From CAJXJP01 sp964022365 (GTDB lineage: Bacteria > Patescibacteriota > Gracilibacteria > BD1-5 > UBA6164), in the NCBI GenBank assembly GCA_964022365.1, contig CAXHZN010000003.1, positions 62,001 to 126,000 of the forward strand: a stretch of 64,000 bases of DNA, in the 5' to 3' direction. Both the position numbers and the translations under genes were made by a program. The notes beneath the pieces are model-generated. The model ran no database searches. It was not told the origin of the DNA and worked only from the letters and a program-made list of their open reading frames with translations. Shown here piece by piece: positions 22,701 through 34,269 of the stretch; the stretch's first letter is position 1, and every line of letters starts with the position of its first letter.

Positions 22701-25700
22701 GTCTCAAACTTTTATATTAAGAGTATAAGTATTTCATCAAACTTTCATTTCAGGTTTTGAAACTGAAATATCAATAGTATTTACAACTCTGATTTGTTGA
22801 GTAGTTTCTAATAATTTTTTATTTCCATCATCTCTAACGACTATATTTAGATTTGAAATACCAGTTTTATTGAGAGACTCTAAACGTAATAGTTGATATC
22901 ATTCTATCACATTAGCTGTAAGAGTATCAGTATTTGATGAAACAAAACCAATAGAATTTCATTCAATAGAAGATTCAATAGTGAGTCTTTCTCATACTAA
23001 TGGATTTCAAAATTTATCTAATACAGTTATTACATTTGTAGTAACAGCTCCATTTGATTCAAGTATATTTGAACCTATTTTAGTCTCAATTTTTGAAGCA
23101 ACATCTGGTTGGAAAAATAATTTTGTTTCTATTTTTTGTCCACTATTGTCTATTATTTCAAATGTAATTTCTCATGCTTGAGTTATACCTGGAAGCTGAG
23201 CAAAACGATCAAAATTATTATATTCAAATATTTCTTCAAATATTAATTCTTGTCTAGAATTGATAGCTTTAACAGTAATTGGGTACAAAATATTTCTTTG
23301 TACTCAATTTTTATTTTTTTGTTCTAAATTAATAATAGTTTTATTTTCTATATTATTTTCAGAATAAATTATATTTTTAAGCTCATCAATATTTGCTCTT
23401 TGAGAATCAATAAGAAAAATTTGTGAATCGTTATGTACTACAATATTTTCATCAGATAAATTATTTTGAATATCTCATTGATTATTTTTTTGTAATGTAG
23501 AAACACTTGTATACATTTTATCTGCCCTCACTTCCACTTTGATAACTTCAGAGTTTTTTAGTACAACTTCTGCATTTTTATCATCTTTGAGATTTACCTC
23601 AGCTTGGAAATAATAGTTTGCTTCATTTCAAGTTGTAGCAAAAATACTTTGTGCTGATCATTTATTTACTCTTTGAGTTGTCGGAGTAAAAGAAATATAT
23701 TTTTTTACTTCTTTATTTATATCACCTCACGAATAAATAACAGATGTATTTGATGAAGTAAATTCTATATTTTCATCTTTTGGAATTTCGACTTTTACGA
23801 GTTTGAAATTTACTTCACTCGAATTATTATAGACAATTGGATTATCATTTGAATCTAATAGTTGAACATGAAGTTTACCTGGTTGATTTATATAGTAGCT
23901 TGAATTTTCTGAACTAATTTTTATTTCTCCGGATTCTAAAGAATTTTCCAAACAGTCATTTACCCCGTTTTTATCTTCGTCTCAATTACATTGAGCTAAG
24001 AAATCTTGTTGATCTTGAGTCAGCAGAGAAACTGTCGTACCACAAGTACTATCAGAAACACTTATAGTTGGTGGTAATACATCATCAATCCAACAAACTA
24101 CAGCAGGAAGCCATTCAAAAATTGGTACTCATTCTGGTGGAGCACATTTAAAATTATTATCGTATTGATTTTCTTGAGAAGATCAGATATTTTTTCATAA
24201 TAATTCAGACTGCAAAGCAGCATTTTTTTGAATAATATCTGCATAAGGATTTTCTCATTTTGCTTCAGGGTTAAGCTGAACGTGCATAGATTTCCCATCT
24301 CATGGAGCTCACATATATGCTATTTCATATTGTTTTTTAGATTTTGGAAGATGAAAATATGTTTCTTGTTCTGAATCATCAGTCGCTTGAAATTCATCTC
24401 ATAAATAATTTTCTAAAATGAATTGATATTTTGCAGAAGCAGAATTTAAGTTTGACCAATAAACAGCAAAAACAAGAGAGTCATAATATTTTAAAATTCT
24501 TTCATCTTCACCAACAATAAGTGTTTTCTCTGGTTTAGATTGTAAATAATCATACAGATTTATATCTCAAAATTTTTCTTCATTACTGACAAAATAATTT
24601 TTTAATGCATCATCTACTTGTTTGATAGAATACTCTCAACTATCTTGATCATCTTCATTAAATGGAAATCTATATAAAGCAGGATATTCTATTTTTTGGT
24701 ATTCATCCGAAGTATTTTTAAAATCAACATATCTGTTTTCATCAACTGGCAAGTTTGGTGTTAAACCATATTGAATTTGTTGTTTAATAGTTTCGAGAGT
24801 TGGTTGTTTATGTTGATATGCTGAAGATATTTTTTTGAAATAATATCTTTTTTTACCATCCACACAAGTTGTACCAGTACATAAACCACGAGCACTGAGT
24901 GATTCATATGTATTCGAGTCAGAGATTTTTCTTGGACTCACTCTACAATCAAATTGACCTTTGTTTGGAAGTTTTCCTAAAGCAGGAAGTTGATAATATA
25001 CATCTGGACTAGAGAATCTATCATCTACTTCATGAAGTGTATAAGAATAATAATTTGATTGTAGACATTGAGAATAACTTGGAGCATCAAAAGCAGCAGT
25101 AGTAAGACTTGATCATTTTAGATCTGAAATTTCTACTAATGAATTATTTTTATTATTAGAATCAAGCGTCAATCCATTGTCACTTGTTTTATCTGCATCA
25201 ATATTTATTGGAGTATTTCCACCATAAATATTAGATGTAGTGAGTCCATTTTGGACATTTGCTAAACATCTCGTTGAATCCAGAGACTCATCTAATTGAG
25301 AAAGAAAATTCATATCAATATCAATATTTTGAGTATTGAGACCTCTATTGGCAAAAACTAATTGTCCAGATCATGATTGACCATAATATGGACTACATTG
25401 TGAAACGTTTGTAATAGTTTGAGGAGATTTACCGTATAGTAGATTTACATATACGTCTGTATAAGATCTACCATATCTACTTTTAGACTCTTCTATTTTA
25501 TATGGAATATAAATATCTTTTTGTAATTGTGTTTCTACTTTTTCGTCTATCTTTTTTTCTAAATCGACAATAGCTTCTTTTACTATTTCATCATTTACAG
25601 AATCTAATAGAGTTACCAAATATGGTATAAAATCTACATTTACATCATTTCCATTGTAATTGTATCTACCTGCATTATAGACATTTTTTCTCAATTCTCA

Positions 25701-26711
25701 GATAGATCATTTTGAAAATATTTCTACAAACTTTTTAGTTGTTTTATTTATAATATGTCTTGTTTGAATATCTGGTACTGCAGAATCCAACTCAGCTGAT
25801 TGTAGTAATTTATCACCTGAAAATTCATCTCAAAAAATTTCTCCTAAATCCTCTACACTTTCTTCATGTGAACCAAGAACTTCTTTTTGAATTATTTCTG
25901 CTAATTTTTTTGTATATCTTTGATAAACAATATCTTCTTTATGATTTAAAAAAGTATTGTAGGCATTGTAATTTTCTAAACTACTCGCTTGAAATTCTCT
26001 GAGTTGATCAAAATAAAATACATATGGTTGATAATCATCATCTAAATTATCATCCTGGTTACCGTTAAGTAAAATTTTATCAGAACTAAATTCTCATTGC
26101 CCAGTATAAAAATCATTATTTTTTGCAAAATATTCATTGAGTAATTCAACATCATCTTCTGGATTATCTCATTGATTCGGACTTATAACACCGTGCCAAA
26201 TTTCTGCTCAAATTCATTTTTTATTTTTTTCGTTTTTTTCAAATCTTGCAGTTTGATGATTATAGGTAAAAAATTTATCATCAAAATCTACATACGGTAC
26301 TATAGATTTTTGTGAATCAGTATTTTCATACACAATTGGAATATCTAACTTCCCGACTAACACAGTCCCTATAAGTTTTCCATTTTTAGATTTTCAAAAT
26401 TTTTCTAATCCTTGATTATATAAAGATTCGTTTAATGATGCAATATCATATGCTGGAGTCGTAAAAGGTGTGGGAAAAATAACTACTTGAGTGTTTCCTA
26501 AAGCTTTTGAAATATTTTCTGCATACGTATTGAGTCATCCCGCAATTAATTTATAGGTATTTTCCTCAACAATAATTGAAACTAAATTTTTTTGTTCGTT
26601 ATCATCTGCAAATACACTTACATTTGGAAGAGGAAAATGTATTGTTATTGAAAACAAAAAGAAAAATAGAGTGATAAACGATAAATATCTTTGAAATTTA
26701 GTATATTTCAT
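13794..26711 (-). CDS. Giant exported surface protein, 4,305 residues
   Basis: I checked this frame codon by codon: there is no TAA or TAG between the ATG at 26711 and the TAA at 13794, only UGA read as Gly. The N-terminus is a signal peptide (FITLFFFLFSITIHF, cleavage near FADD). Other visible parts, in order: a stretch with cysteines in short loops (about residues 420-600); a calcium-loop-like CNGDEDKNGVNDCLE (about 905-920); Ig-like segments of Big_1 type with DKFGNPLVGERLTIES (about 1210) and DEFGNIAYSL (about 1425); FG-GAP/VCBS-like repeats such as AGDFGGDGYDDIFFVND (about 1875-2010); thrombospondin-3-like DSDGNGIPDYIE and DSDNDGVPDYED (about 2530-2580); a Gly/Pro/Cys/Trp-rich stretch (about 2610-2790); a Leu-Pro-rich repeat (about 3190-3245); and NDFDNDGDDDY (about 3640). 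No C-terminal anchor is obvious. It probably acts in adhesion or cell contact, but this is inference. Confidence 0.93.
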
Positions 26712-26736
26712 ATGAGTATTTTCAGTTGAGGAAGTA

Positions 26737-26774
26737 AAACAAAAAGACTTTTTAACATTTTAGTTAAAAAGTCT
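26737..26774 (-). terminator. Terminator after serS
   Basis: AGACTTTTTAAC pairs perfectly with GTTAAAAAGTCT (12 bp), followed on the minus strand by TTTTTG. It separates the serS transcript from the giant gene that starts 26 bases later. Confidence 0.8.
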
Positions 26775-26880
26775 ACTTTTTCAAACAATTTTTGTACTAT
26801 TTTTTTATACGAGTTTTCGCATAATCAACCTAAAGATAACCTTAAGAAAAAATAGTCTTTTTTATGAAAAATTTAATTGA

Positions 26881-28140
26881 TTAAATTTCAGTTTTTCCTC
26901 CCATAAATGGAACTAAAACTTCAGGAATTTTTACATTTCACTCAAATGTTTGATAGTTTTCAATAATTGAGATTAAACATCTCCCCATTGCGATTACTGT
27001 ACCGTTTAAAGTATGAGCAAATTGAGTATTTCCTGATGAATCTTTACATTTTATACCAAGTCTTCTTGATTGAAATTCTCATACATTTGAACAACTTGTT
27101 ACTTCTCTGTATGCATCTTGAGCTGGCATCCAAGCTTCGAGATCAAATTTTTTCATAGCTGGGTTTCCTAGATCTCCACTACAAACATTCATTTTTTGAA
27201 ATGGGATTCCAAGAGATTTCCAAATATCTTCTTCTATCTCTACCATAAAATCATGCATTTTTTGTGAATCTTCAGGTCTACAAAAAGTAACCATTTCAAC
27301 TTTATCAAATTGATGTCCTCTTAAAATACCTCTGGTATCTTTTCCAGCTGAACCTGCTTCTCTTCTAAAACATGGACTGATTCCTGCATACATGATAGGA
27401 TTTTCTAAATCAAGTGTTTGTCCTGAATGATATGAAGTGACTGGAACTTCTGAAGTACCAACAAGATATAAATCATCTTCTCCTGGATTTACTTGATAAA
27501 TGCCATCTTCATCAACTGGGAAAAAACCAGTTCCAAACATAGCTTTTTCTCTCACTAAAACTGGTGGAAGCATAGGAGAAAATCCTTTTGCTGTGAGTTT
27601 AGATACTGCGTAATTTTGAAGTGCAAGCTGTAATAAAACTAAATCTCCTTTTAAATACCAAAAACGTGAACCTGATATTTCAGAACCTTTTTCAATATCA
27701 ATCCATCCTTTTTTTTCTCAAATCTCATAATGCGCTTTGATTGGAAAATCAAATTCTGGTTTATCTCATGAATAATATTCTCTTGAATTATCTTCATCTG
27801 TATTTCCGATTGCTGCAGTTGGATCTAATAAATTTGGAAATTTATAGTATTCTTGGTTCCATTGAGCATTAATACTATTTTGTTCTTCTTCTAGAATTTT
27901 TAAATCTTCTCAAACTTTTTTCATTTCAGCAATTTTTGCTGGTTTTTCATCGTTTCAAAGAGTTGGAATTTCTTTTGAAACTTTATTTTTTAGTGTTCTT
28001 AATTCGTCAGTTTTTACGATAAGATCTCTCTTTTTTTGATCAAGTTGAAGAAATGCTTGCACATCAAGTGTAAGATTTCTTTTTTCAATAATATCCTGAA
28101 CCATTTCAGGTTTTTCTCTGATTATTTTTATATCTAACAT
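26881..28140 (-). CDS. serS: Serine--tRNA ligase
   Basis: This class II enzyme charges tRNA-Ser with serine in the cytosol. The 419-residue product has the N-terminal coiled-coil arm (about residues 30-100, starting MLDIKIIREKPEMVQDIIEK). The catalytic core follows with motif 2, FRREAGSAGKDTRGILRGHQ, and motif 3 near the end, AMGRCLISIIENYQ. TSEVPVTSYH is the serine-binding TxE region. The length is normal and the end, PFMGGKTEI, matches the family. Several conserved glycines are UGA, including one just before FQSRRLGIKCKD. A FemXAB gene lies 11 bases upstream on the same strand. Confidence 0.97.
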
Positions 28141-28151
28141 AAAAATTATTT

Positions 28152-29057
28152 TTATTTTTTAAATAATATTTTTTTTATTTTTTTTCTTAAAACAAGCACA
28201 GTATAGTGAAATCTCTTGTTTATACAAATGAAACTCGTGGAGACTTTTTGTATATTTTTAGTGAGTTTTGATTTAAAACTTGTTACTCATTCTAACGGAG
28301 AATTTTTTTCATCTGGTCAAGCAACTCATAAAAAATCATACATTTTACAATTTCTTGATTTAGCTTCGATAATAGCATTCCATTGGAGTAAATATGGTGC
28401 CATCATATTTCTATATTTTTTTTGTGATGTGGATGCTCAATAATAATAAATCGCTTGAGAATCTTGAAAAACAAAAATTCCTCCTGCTACTACTTCTTCA
28501 TCTTTATACGCTAAAAATAATTCTGAATTTTTTAAAGTTTGTAAAAATATTTTATAATACTCCAAAGTATTTCCAGAAAAATTATCTCTGGAAGTTGTTT
28601 CTTTCATAATATTAAAATATTTTTTAATATTTTCATCTGTTTTTTCGACTTTATCTACGACGATTCATTTTTTTTCAGCAACTTTGATATTATATCTTCA
28701 TTTTGGCTTCATATTAGCTAAAATTTCTTCTTCACTGAGTTCTAAATTTATAATTGCTGTATATGGAGTAATAAATTTTTTATATTCTCATTCTTGAAAT
28801 CTATCAACTTGTATGGATTTTTGATGATAGTTATTACTTTCTATTTGAATAAATACACAATTTTCATTTTTACAGAGTTCTTGTAATTTTTTTGATATTT
28901 TATCTCAAATAGAATCTTCAATTCCCAATACAAATAATCAAAATTGTCATAGTCAAATACTACGTTTTTCAATAAAAATACCTTCAAATTGAATTATTTT
29001 TTCAACTTGAAGACTTTTTTCTAACATTTTTCACCACTGCTTTGTTTGCCAAATCAT
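28152..29057 (-). CDS. FemXAB-type aminoacyltransferase / GNAT-fold protein
   Basis: FemXAB proteins transfer amino acids from aminoacyl-tRNA to the lipid II stem peptide, building the peptidoglycan cross-bridge. The 301-residue product shows the second acyltransferase domain: NMKPKGRYNIKVAEKKGI, LAYKDEEVVAGGIFVFQD, AIYYYGASTSQKKYRNMMAP and KMYDFLGVAGPDEKNSPLEG, then a basic tail. These segments match the family (YYY-x-G-x-S and Y-D-x-x-G). serS follows directly, which is suggestive because many Fem enzymes use seryl- or glycyl-tRNA. The amino acid used cannot be read from the sequence. Gene spacing to the uridine kinase upstream is 2 bases. Confidence 0.88.
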
Positions 29058-29059
29058 AT

Positions 29060-30232
29060 TTACACTATTTTTAAATAATGGTCACTTTGCTTTTTTGAAT
29101 AATCAATACTTAAAATATCAAATAATTCATATAAAATTCAAATACTTTGACCTTTTTCATACTTACAATCTATAAATTTTCTTCCATTTGTAAAGACATC
29201 AAATGAAACTAGTACTCATCCTAAAAAATAATTTTTTCTAAATTTATGTAATTCTTTTATTCTTTTTGAGTAGACAGTTTTGAATAATTGATATACTTCT
29301 TCGTCTATAAAAAATCTCATAACGGCTCTATCTTGAGATTCATCAACTAAATTAACTGGTCATTTATAAGACAAAATTAATTTATCTGTGTCTATTTTCC
29401 TGATTTTTATAACTTCATCTTCGTGCTGTTGCTGAGAAATATTTGTATAAAAATACCTGTCATTGTGCTCAACTTCTCACAAATATGTTCCTCAAAGTGT
29501 ATAAATAGCGTCTTCAAAATCATGTATATTAAATTGTTGAAGCTCTATTTTAAAATCAATTTCATTCACTCAAGAATTTTGTGATTCCACATCGGGATTA
29601 TATTCATTTGAAATAACAATATTTGCATTTTTTTTCGTAGGAAGTACATATTTCATATGCATTGGTTCAACCGTTTCGAGAAAATATTCCATAATATCTT
29701 GAGGTTTTTCTCAGGTTCTTTGAATATCTCTAAAAATTCTACGCATTATTTGTCAATGCGCTCAAATATCAACAAAAATATTAAAATTTCCCAGTGTAGA
29801 AATAGAATCTTCTAAAGCAAAAAGTCCTTCTATAATAATTATTTTACTCGGTTTTATTTCTATAGCATCAAATACTGGTTCAGTTTTGAAATCATATTCT
29901 GGTGTAAAAATAGTATTTCATTTTTTTAATTCACTCAGATGTTGATAAAATAATTCTAGATTAAGCGCTTCTGGTTGGTCCCAATTTAAATTATTTCATA
30001 ATTTTTTTTGTTCATCCATAAAATTATGTCCACGATAATAATTATCCATAGAAATAATTTGTGCTTCATTAAAATGTTCATTTATTTTTTCTGCTACACG
30101 TGAAGTTTTTCCAGAAGCCGTTCATCAAGCCACTAATACTATAAACGGTCCTCTATCTGGAATATAAAGAGTATCAATCATTTCATAAATTTTTTCTAAA
30201 CCTGTATCGAGTGTATAAACTGTTTGATTCAT
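29060..30232 (-). CDS. Uridine kinase-like P-loop kinase fused to CYTH-like domain
   Basis: The 390-residue product has an N-terminal P-loop domain: Walker A GGTASGKTS at about residues 37-45, whose first two glycines are UGA UGA, then ISMDNYYRG and IIIIEGLFAL, as in uridine kinase/phosphoribulokinase. The C-terminal half (from about residue 215) has alternating charged strands such as EIDFKIELQQF, DEVIKIRKIDTDKLILSYKG and DRAVMRFFIDEEV, which fit a CYTH (triphosphate tunnel) domain. The same order is known from plant TTM1/TTM2 proteins and some bacteria. The enzyme may phosphorylate a nucleoside or cleave a triphosphate; the true activity is unclear. It starts 4 bases after ruvB and is followed by femX. 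Confidence 0.82.
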
Positions 30233-30236
30233 ATTA

Positions 30237-31262
30237 TTAAGAAAGTGATAAAATATGCTTTTCACCTGCAAGAGTTATTTTTCTTCCTCTTGGAGTTCTT
30301 TCTATAAAACCGATTTGCAGTAAATATGGCTCTACAACGTCCTCTAAGGTCCCCTCTTCTTCTCCTAAAGTGGAAGCAAGAGTATTTAATCCAACTGGGC
30401 CTCAAGCAAATTTACGTAAAATATTTTCTAAATATTTTCTATCTAAATAATCTAATCCAAGTTCATCAATTCAAATATCTTGAAAGATTTCTTCCATAGT
30501 TTCTTTTTTCGAAACATCCTTTCCTATTGTTTTGTAATCCCTTACAATTTTTAATAATCTATTGGCAATTCTCGGAGTTCCACGTGATTTTTTAGAAATC
30601 AGATCTATTGTAGAATCTGATAATCCTAAGTCAAGTGTATGAGAATTATTTGAAATTATTTTCGCGATATCACTGTGATTATAAAAATCGAGTTTTAAAA
30701 CATTTCAAAATCTATCTCTGAGTGGACTTGAAAGTGCTGAAAGTCTCGTAGTTGCTCAAATAAGAGTAAACGGTTTAAGAGATAATTTCACACTTTGTGC
30801 TCCAGTTCCACTTCAAACCATGATATCGATTTCAAAATCTTCCATCGCAGTGTACAATATTTCTTCAACCTGAGGTCTGAGTCTGTGAATTTCATCAATA
30901 AATAAAATATCTCACTCTTCTAAGTTTGATAAAATACTTACTAAATCTGATTGTTTATCAACAGCAGGACCAGAAGTAGATTTGAGATTTGTTCCCATTT
31001 CTGAAGAAATAATCGAACTAATCGTTGTTTTCCCTAAACCTGGAGGACCATAAAATAAAATATGTTCTAAGCTATTTTCCCTTATTTTTGCACTTGAGAT
31101 TGAAACACTCAAATGTTTTTTCATCGATTCTTGCCCAACGTAATCCGATAATTTTTGTGGCCTGAGAATATTTTTTGAAATATTTTGATTATCCCCCGTT
31201 CTTTCTTTTGGAGTAACCATTCTATCTACTCAGGCACTTGATGTATTTGATGATTCAATCAC
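30237..31262 (-). CDS. ruvB: Holliday junction branch migration DNA helicase RuvB
   Basis: RuvB is the hexameric AAA+ motor that drives branch migration of Holliday junctions with RuvA. Visible motifs are LRPQKLSDYVGQ, Walker A YGPPGLGKTT, Walker B ILFIDEIHRLRP, sensor 1 LIGATTRLSALSSPLRDRFG (the Gly in IGATT is UGA), arginine-finger region, and the C-terminal winged helix ending GFIERTPRGRKI. The GTG at 31262 gives 341 residues and includes the family's VDRMVTP start region; an internal ATG at 31220 is the alternative. Its gene precedes the uridine kinase-CYTH gene by 4 bases. ruvA and ruvC are not in this window. Confidence 0.95.
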
Positions 31263-31330
31263 TATAATAATTTTTAAAAATTAATTCCCGTATATATTAT
31301 GGATATATATGAGTTTGTAAAGAAAATATG

Positions 31331-31359
31331 AAAAAACCGAAGCGAATGCTTCGGTTTTT
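31331..31359. terminator. Bidirectional terminator
   Basis: AAAAAACCGAAGC pairs with GCTTCGGTTTTT around GAAT. It lies just past the end of the anchored protein at 31370, on the minus strand, and 97 bases upstream of the ruvB GTG. Confidence 0.9.
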
Positions 31360-31369
31360 GATTTTAATT

Positions 31370-32195
31370 TTAGTGTATTGGATATTCAACAATTATTAAA
31401 TCATTAATATCTCTTAGATAATATATATCAAACTCTGGACATCTAGAATATCCATTAAAAAAGACCTGAGTTTTTGTTTACTTCTCTAAATTTTTCTAGC
31501 TCTTTTGTACCTCTATATTTAAGTAAATAAAGTGAAAAATTAGTTACTCTTACGTCATAACTGTTACTAATTTTAGATTGAATATTTTTTATATCTTGTA
31601 AATCACCTTCTGTAATATATATACCCCATAATCATCCTCCATAATTATATGATTTATTTACAGTTAAAAAACTAAAATTTAAGTCAAAATTATCATTAAA
31701 CCAGTTAGTAAATTCAGACTTATTATGTAAATTCCCATTACCATTTTTAAAAGAAATAGTAATTGCTCTTTGTGAATAACCATACATGTAGTCTGGTATT
31801 TCTGTTTTCGATCCTATTTTTCCTGGTAAAGTCTGAGATTCAGAAGCTTCATCAAAGAATTTATAGTAATCTATAGTTGCTGGATACCCATCACCGGCTG
31901 GTTTCATAATCCAACTTTCTGGTATTGGCTTCGGATTATTATAGGTATATCCATCTGCCAACACTTCATCATAAAAACCTTCTGGAACATTTTCTCCAGT
32001 AATAGTATTTATAACAACTTTTTCTTTTTCCTCCTTTGCTTCACTTTTATTTTTGTTTTCGTTAATTTTCACATCAAGATTATTTGATGAATCCTTCATA
32101 ATATTATTCACTTCTGATATTTGATTACTTTTCCATGCAAAATACCCTAGTGTAATTAAAATAGATATAAAAAAAACTAAAAGTAATTTTTGCAT
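31370..32195 (-). pseudogene. Membrane-anchored protein with apparent +1 frameshift near its end
   Basis: The start gives a signal anchor (MQKLLLVFFISILITLGYFA), a charged linker, and a soluble domain with no family I recognise. In the given sequence the frame stops at TAA 31455-31457 after NSGLF (246 residues). Directly after it, shifted by one base, the frame continues NGYSRCPEFDIYYLRDINDL and IIVEYPIH to TAA at 31370-31372, just before the terminator. Removing one T from the T6 run at 31457-31463 joins the two. This suggests a homopolymer sequencing error, or a recent frameshift. The GYFAW motif in the anchor is shared with the protein at 1462-2538. Confidence 0.65.
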
Positions 32196-32351
32196 GATAT
32201 TATTATTTTAATAATTAATTTATAACACTATACTTATAAGATATTAAATGGACATTAAATTTTTGAAGTTTTACAAAAAAATCTAAAAAATAGTATTTGA
32301 AATAATAATAATTCTCATTATAATAATAAAAATAATTTTTAAGCAATATCA

Positions 32352-32822
32352 ATGCTCAAAGTAGAAACTGGATTAAATAATGAAATCCTCAGAACCAGAT
32401 CTGAAGAAATAAAGCTTCATGAAATAAAAAAATATGAAAAACTTGGAAACGAAATGTTAAAATACATAAAAGATCCAAAAAATGGTTGAGTTGGTCTTGC
32501 TGCACCACAAGTTGGGGTAAATAAAAGATTGGTTATTGTAAGTTTACTTAGAGATCGGGATGATGAAGACTTTAAAACGGTTATCATGTTTAATCCTGAA
32601 ATCTTAGAACACTCAGAAACAACTGATAAAGAAGATGAGGGGTGTTTATCGGTTCCAGGAGCAACTGGAAAAGTAGAAAGATATTTATCACTAAAACTCA
32701 AGTATTTAGATACAAAAGGAAAAGAAAAAATCTTAAGATTATCTGGAGTATCAGCAAGAATTGTACAACACGAAATAGATCACTTAAATGGTGAATTATT
32801 TGTAGATAAATTAGTAAAATAA
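32352..32822 (+). CDS. def: Peptide deformylase
   Basis: This metalloenzyme removes the formyl group from the N-terminal methionine of new proteins. All three family motifs are present in 156 residues: GGVGLAAPQVG (motif 1, with its first two glycines read from a context including UGA), EGCLSVPG (motif 2, Cys metal ligand) and QHEIDHLNG (motif 3, two His ligands and catalytic Glu). The start ATG is followed by MLKVETGLNNEILR, and the end is normal. It is a single gene with a downstream terminator, divergent from the anchored protein. Methionyl-tRNA formyltransferase, which creates its substrate, lies at 49416. Confidence 0.97.
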
Positions 32823-32855
32823 AAAAAGAAGAAATTTTAGATTTCTTCTTTTTTT
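32821..32855 (+). terminator. Terminator after def
   Basis: AAAAAAAGAAGAAAT pairs with ATTTCTTCTTTTTTT, directly overlapping the end of the def stop codon. Confidence 0.8.
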
Positions 32856-32892
32856 ATTTTATTTGTCAGTTTATATAAATTTTTAAATACAC

Positions 32893-32919
32893 AAAAAAAA
32901 TCCCGAATGGGATTTTTTT
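32893..32919 (-). terminator. Terminator after secY
   Basis: AAAAAAAATCCC pairs with GGGATTTTTTT around GAAT, overlapping the secY stop codon. It ends the ribosomal protein/secY region. Confidence 0.85.
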
Positions 32920-34192
32920 ATTTAAATTTTGAATAATCAAACATTTTCATTTCTGAATCAACTTTTCTTACAATATCAAGAATAACAGCAACGATAATGA
33001 TTAAACCTGCAGCAGGTATAATAAAATCGACTGTAGACCCTGAGAAGAATATTTTTGACATAATGTATGGTAACACAGCAATAAGTGCTAAGAAACCACC
33101 ACCAAATAGATTTAAATGATTTGAAACATTTCCTAAATATTCAGCAGTTTCACTTCCTGGTCTTTTCCCTGGAATAAAACCACCTCTTTTTTGAATATTT
33201 TCAGCAACTTGATCAGTATTAAATGTAATAGATACATAAAAGAATGAAAATCCTAATACTAATAAGAAGTATCCAATGATAAAATACCATGATGGATTAG
33301 AAAAGTCAAAGTGTGTTGTTAATACATTTCCTATTGCTCTAGCAGTATCACCAGTAGATTGTGATAAAATTTGTCCGAGAATAGAAGGAAAAGTAATAAG
33401 AGAAATTGCAAAGATAATAGGAATCATCCCAGCTTGGTTTACTCTAATTGGAAAGTATGAAACTTCATCAGTACCAGATTTAGTATAAACAAGTTTCACT
33501 CTTCTATTTCATTCTGTAAATTTAATAATTACATAAATTACAAAAATTGTAGCAGCAAGCAGTCCAGCAAATAAAGCATAACTTCCTGATGAGAAATAAC
33601 TAATGATTGTACCAGGTACAGCAGCTAATACACCTGCAGTAATAAGTACACTTATACCATTCCCAATACCTTTTTCAGTCATAAGTTCCCCTAACCACAT
33701 TAGGAAGATTGTACCTGCTGAAATAATTGTCATAGCCATAAGTACCGTTGAAGTACTTGTAGTATCAATAATTGTACCTCCAGCTAATTGATTCATTAAG
33801 TAGATCATACCATATGATTGAGCAAATGCTAATGGTAGTGTTAACCATCTTGTCATTTTAGTAATTTTTCTTTGACCAGCTTCACCTTCTTTTTGTAGAT
33901 CTCCTACTTTAGGAACTATAACCCCTAAAAGTTGAATAATGATAACTGCATTAATATAAGGAGAAAGCCCCATAAGAATGATTGAAAAATTAGCTAGCCC
34001 ACCACCCATTAAAGCAGAGAAAAAAGAAAGACCTTTTTGTTGCTCTAAAATAGCTGACAGACCATCAGTATTTACACCTGGAACAGGAATAACAGAAAGA
34101 AATTTATATACTAATACTAAAAGTAAAGTAGCGATAATTTTTTTTCTAATACCCTCTACAGCAAATACAGATTTAATACCTTTAAGAGCCAT
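32918..34192 (-). CDS. secY: Protein translocase subunit SecY
   Basis: SecY forms the protein-conducting channel in the cytoplasmic membrane. The 424-residue product has the expected ten helices. Signatures include GVNTDGLSAILEQQ early, the channel helix LMGLSPYINAVIIIQLLGVI, and VKLVYTKSGTDEVSYFPIRV and MIPIIFAISL in the second half. The long cytosolic loop ENIQKRGGFIPGKRPGSETAEYL binds the ribosome and SecA. One UGA encodes Gly between FTE and NRRVK, where the standard code would cut the gene in two. It is the last gene of the cluster, after a terminator-like hairpin that separates it from rplO. Confidence 0.97.
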
Positions 34193-34238
34193 AAAACATT
34201 AATTATAAAATAATTGTGAGTAGTATAACTAAAATAAC

Positions 34239-34268
34239 AAAAAACCCAAACTTTTGCTTGGGTTTTTT
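34239..34268 (-). terminator. Hairpin between rplO and secY
   Basis: AAAAAACCCAA pairs with TTGGGTTTTTT, with its T-run on both strands. It begins two bases after the rplO stop. It may reduce read-through into secY or act as an attenuator. Confidence 0.75.
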
Positions 34269-34269
34269 A

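Noticed and set aside
13794..26711. A series of separate small genes or a decayed gene
   Set aside because: All in-frame pieces share one frame and no TAA or TAG interrupts it from 26711 to 13794; only UGA separates them.
32417..32701. Minus-strand frame opposite def
   Set aside because: def has all three deformylase motifs on the other strand; this frame has no features.
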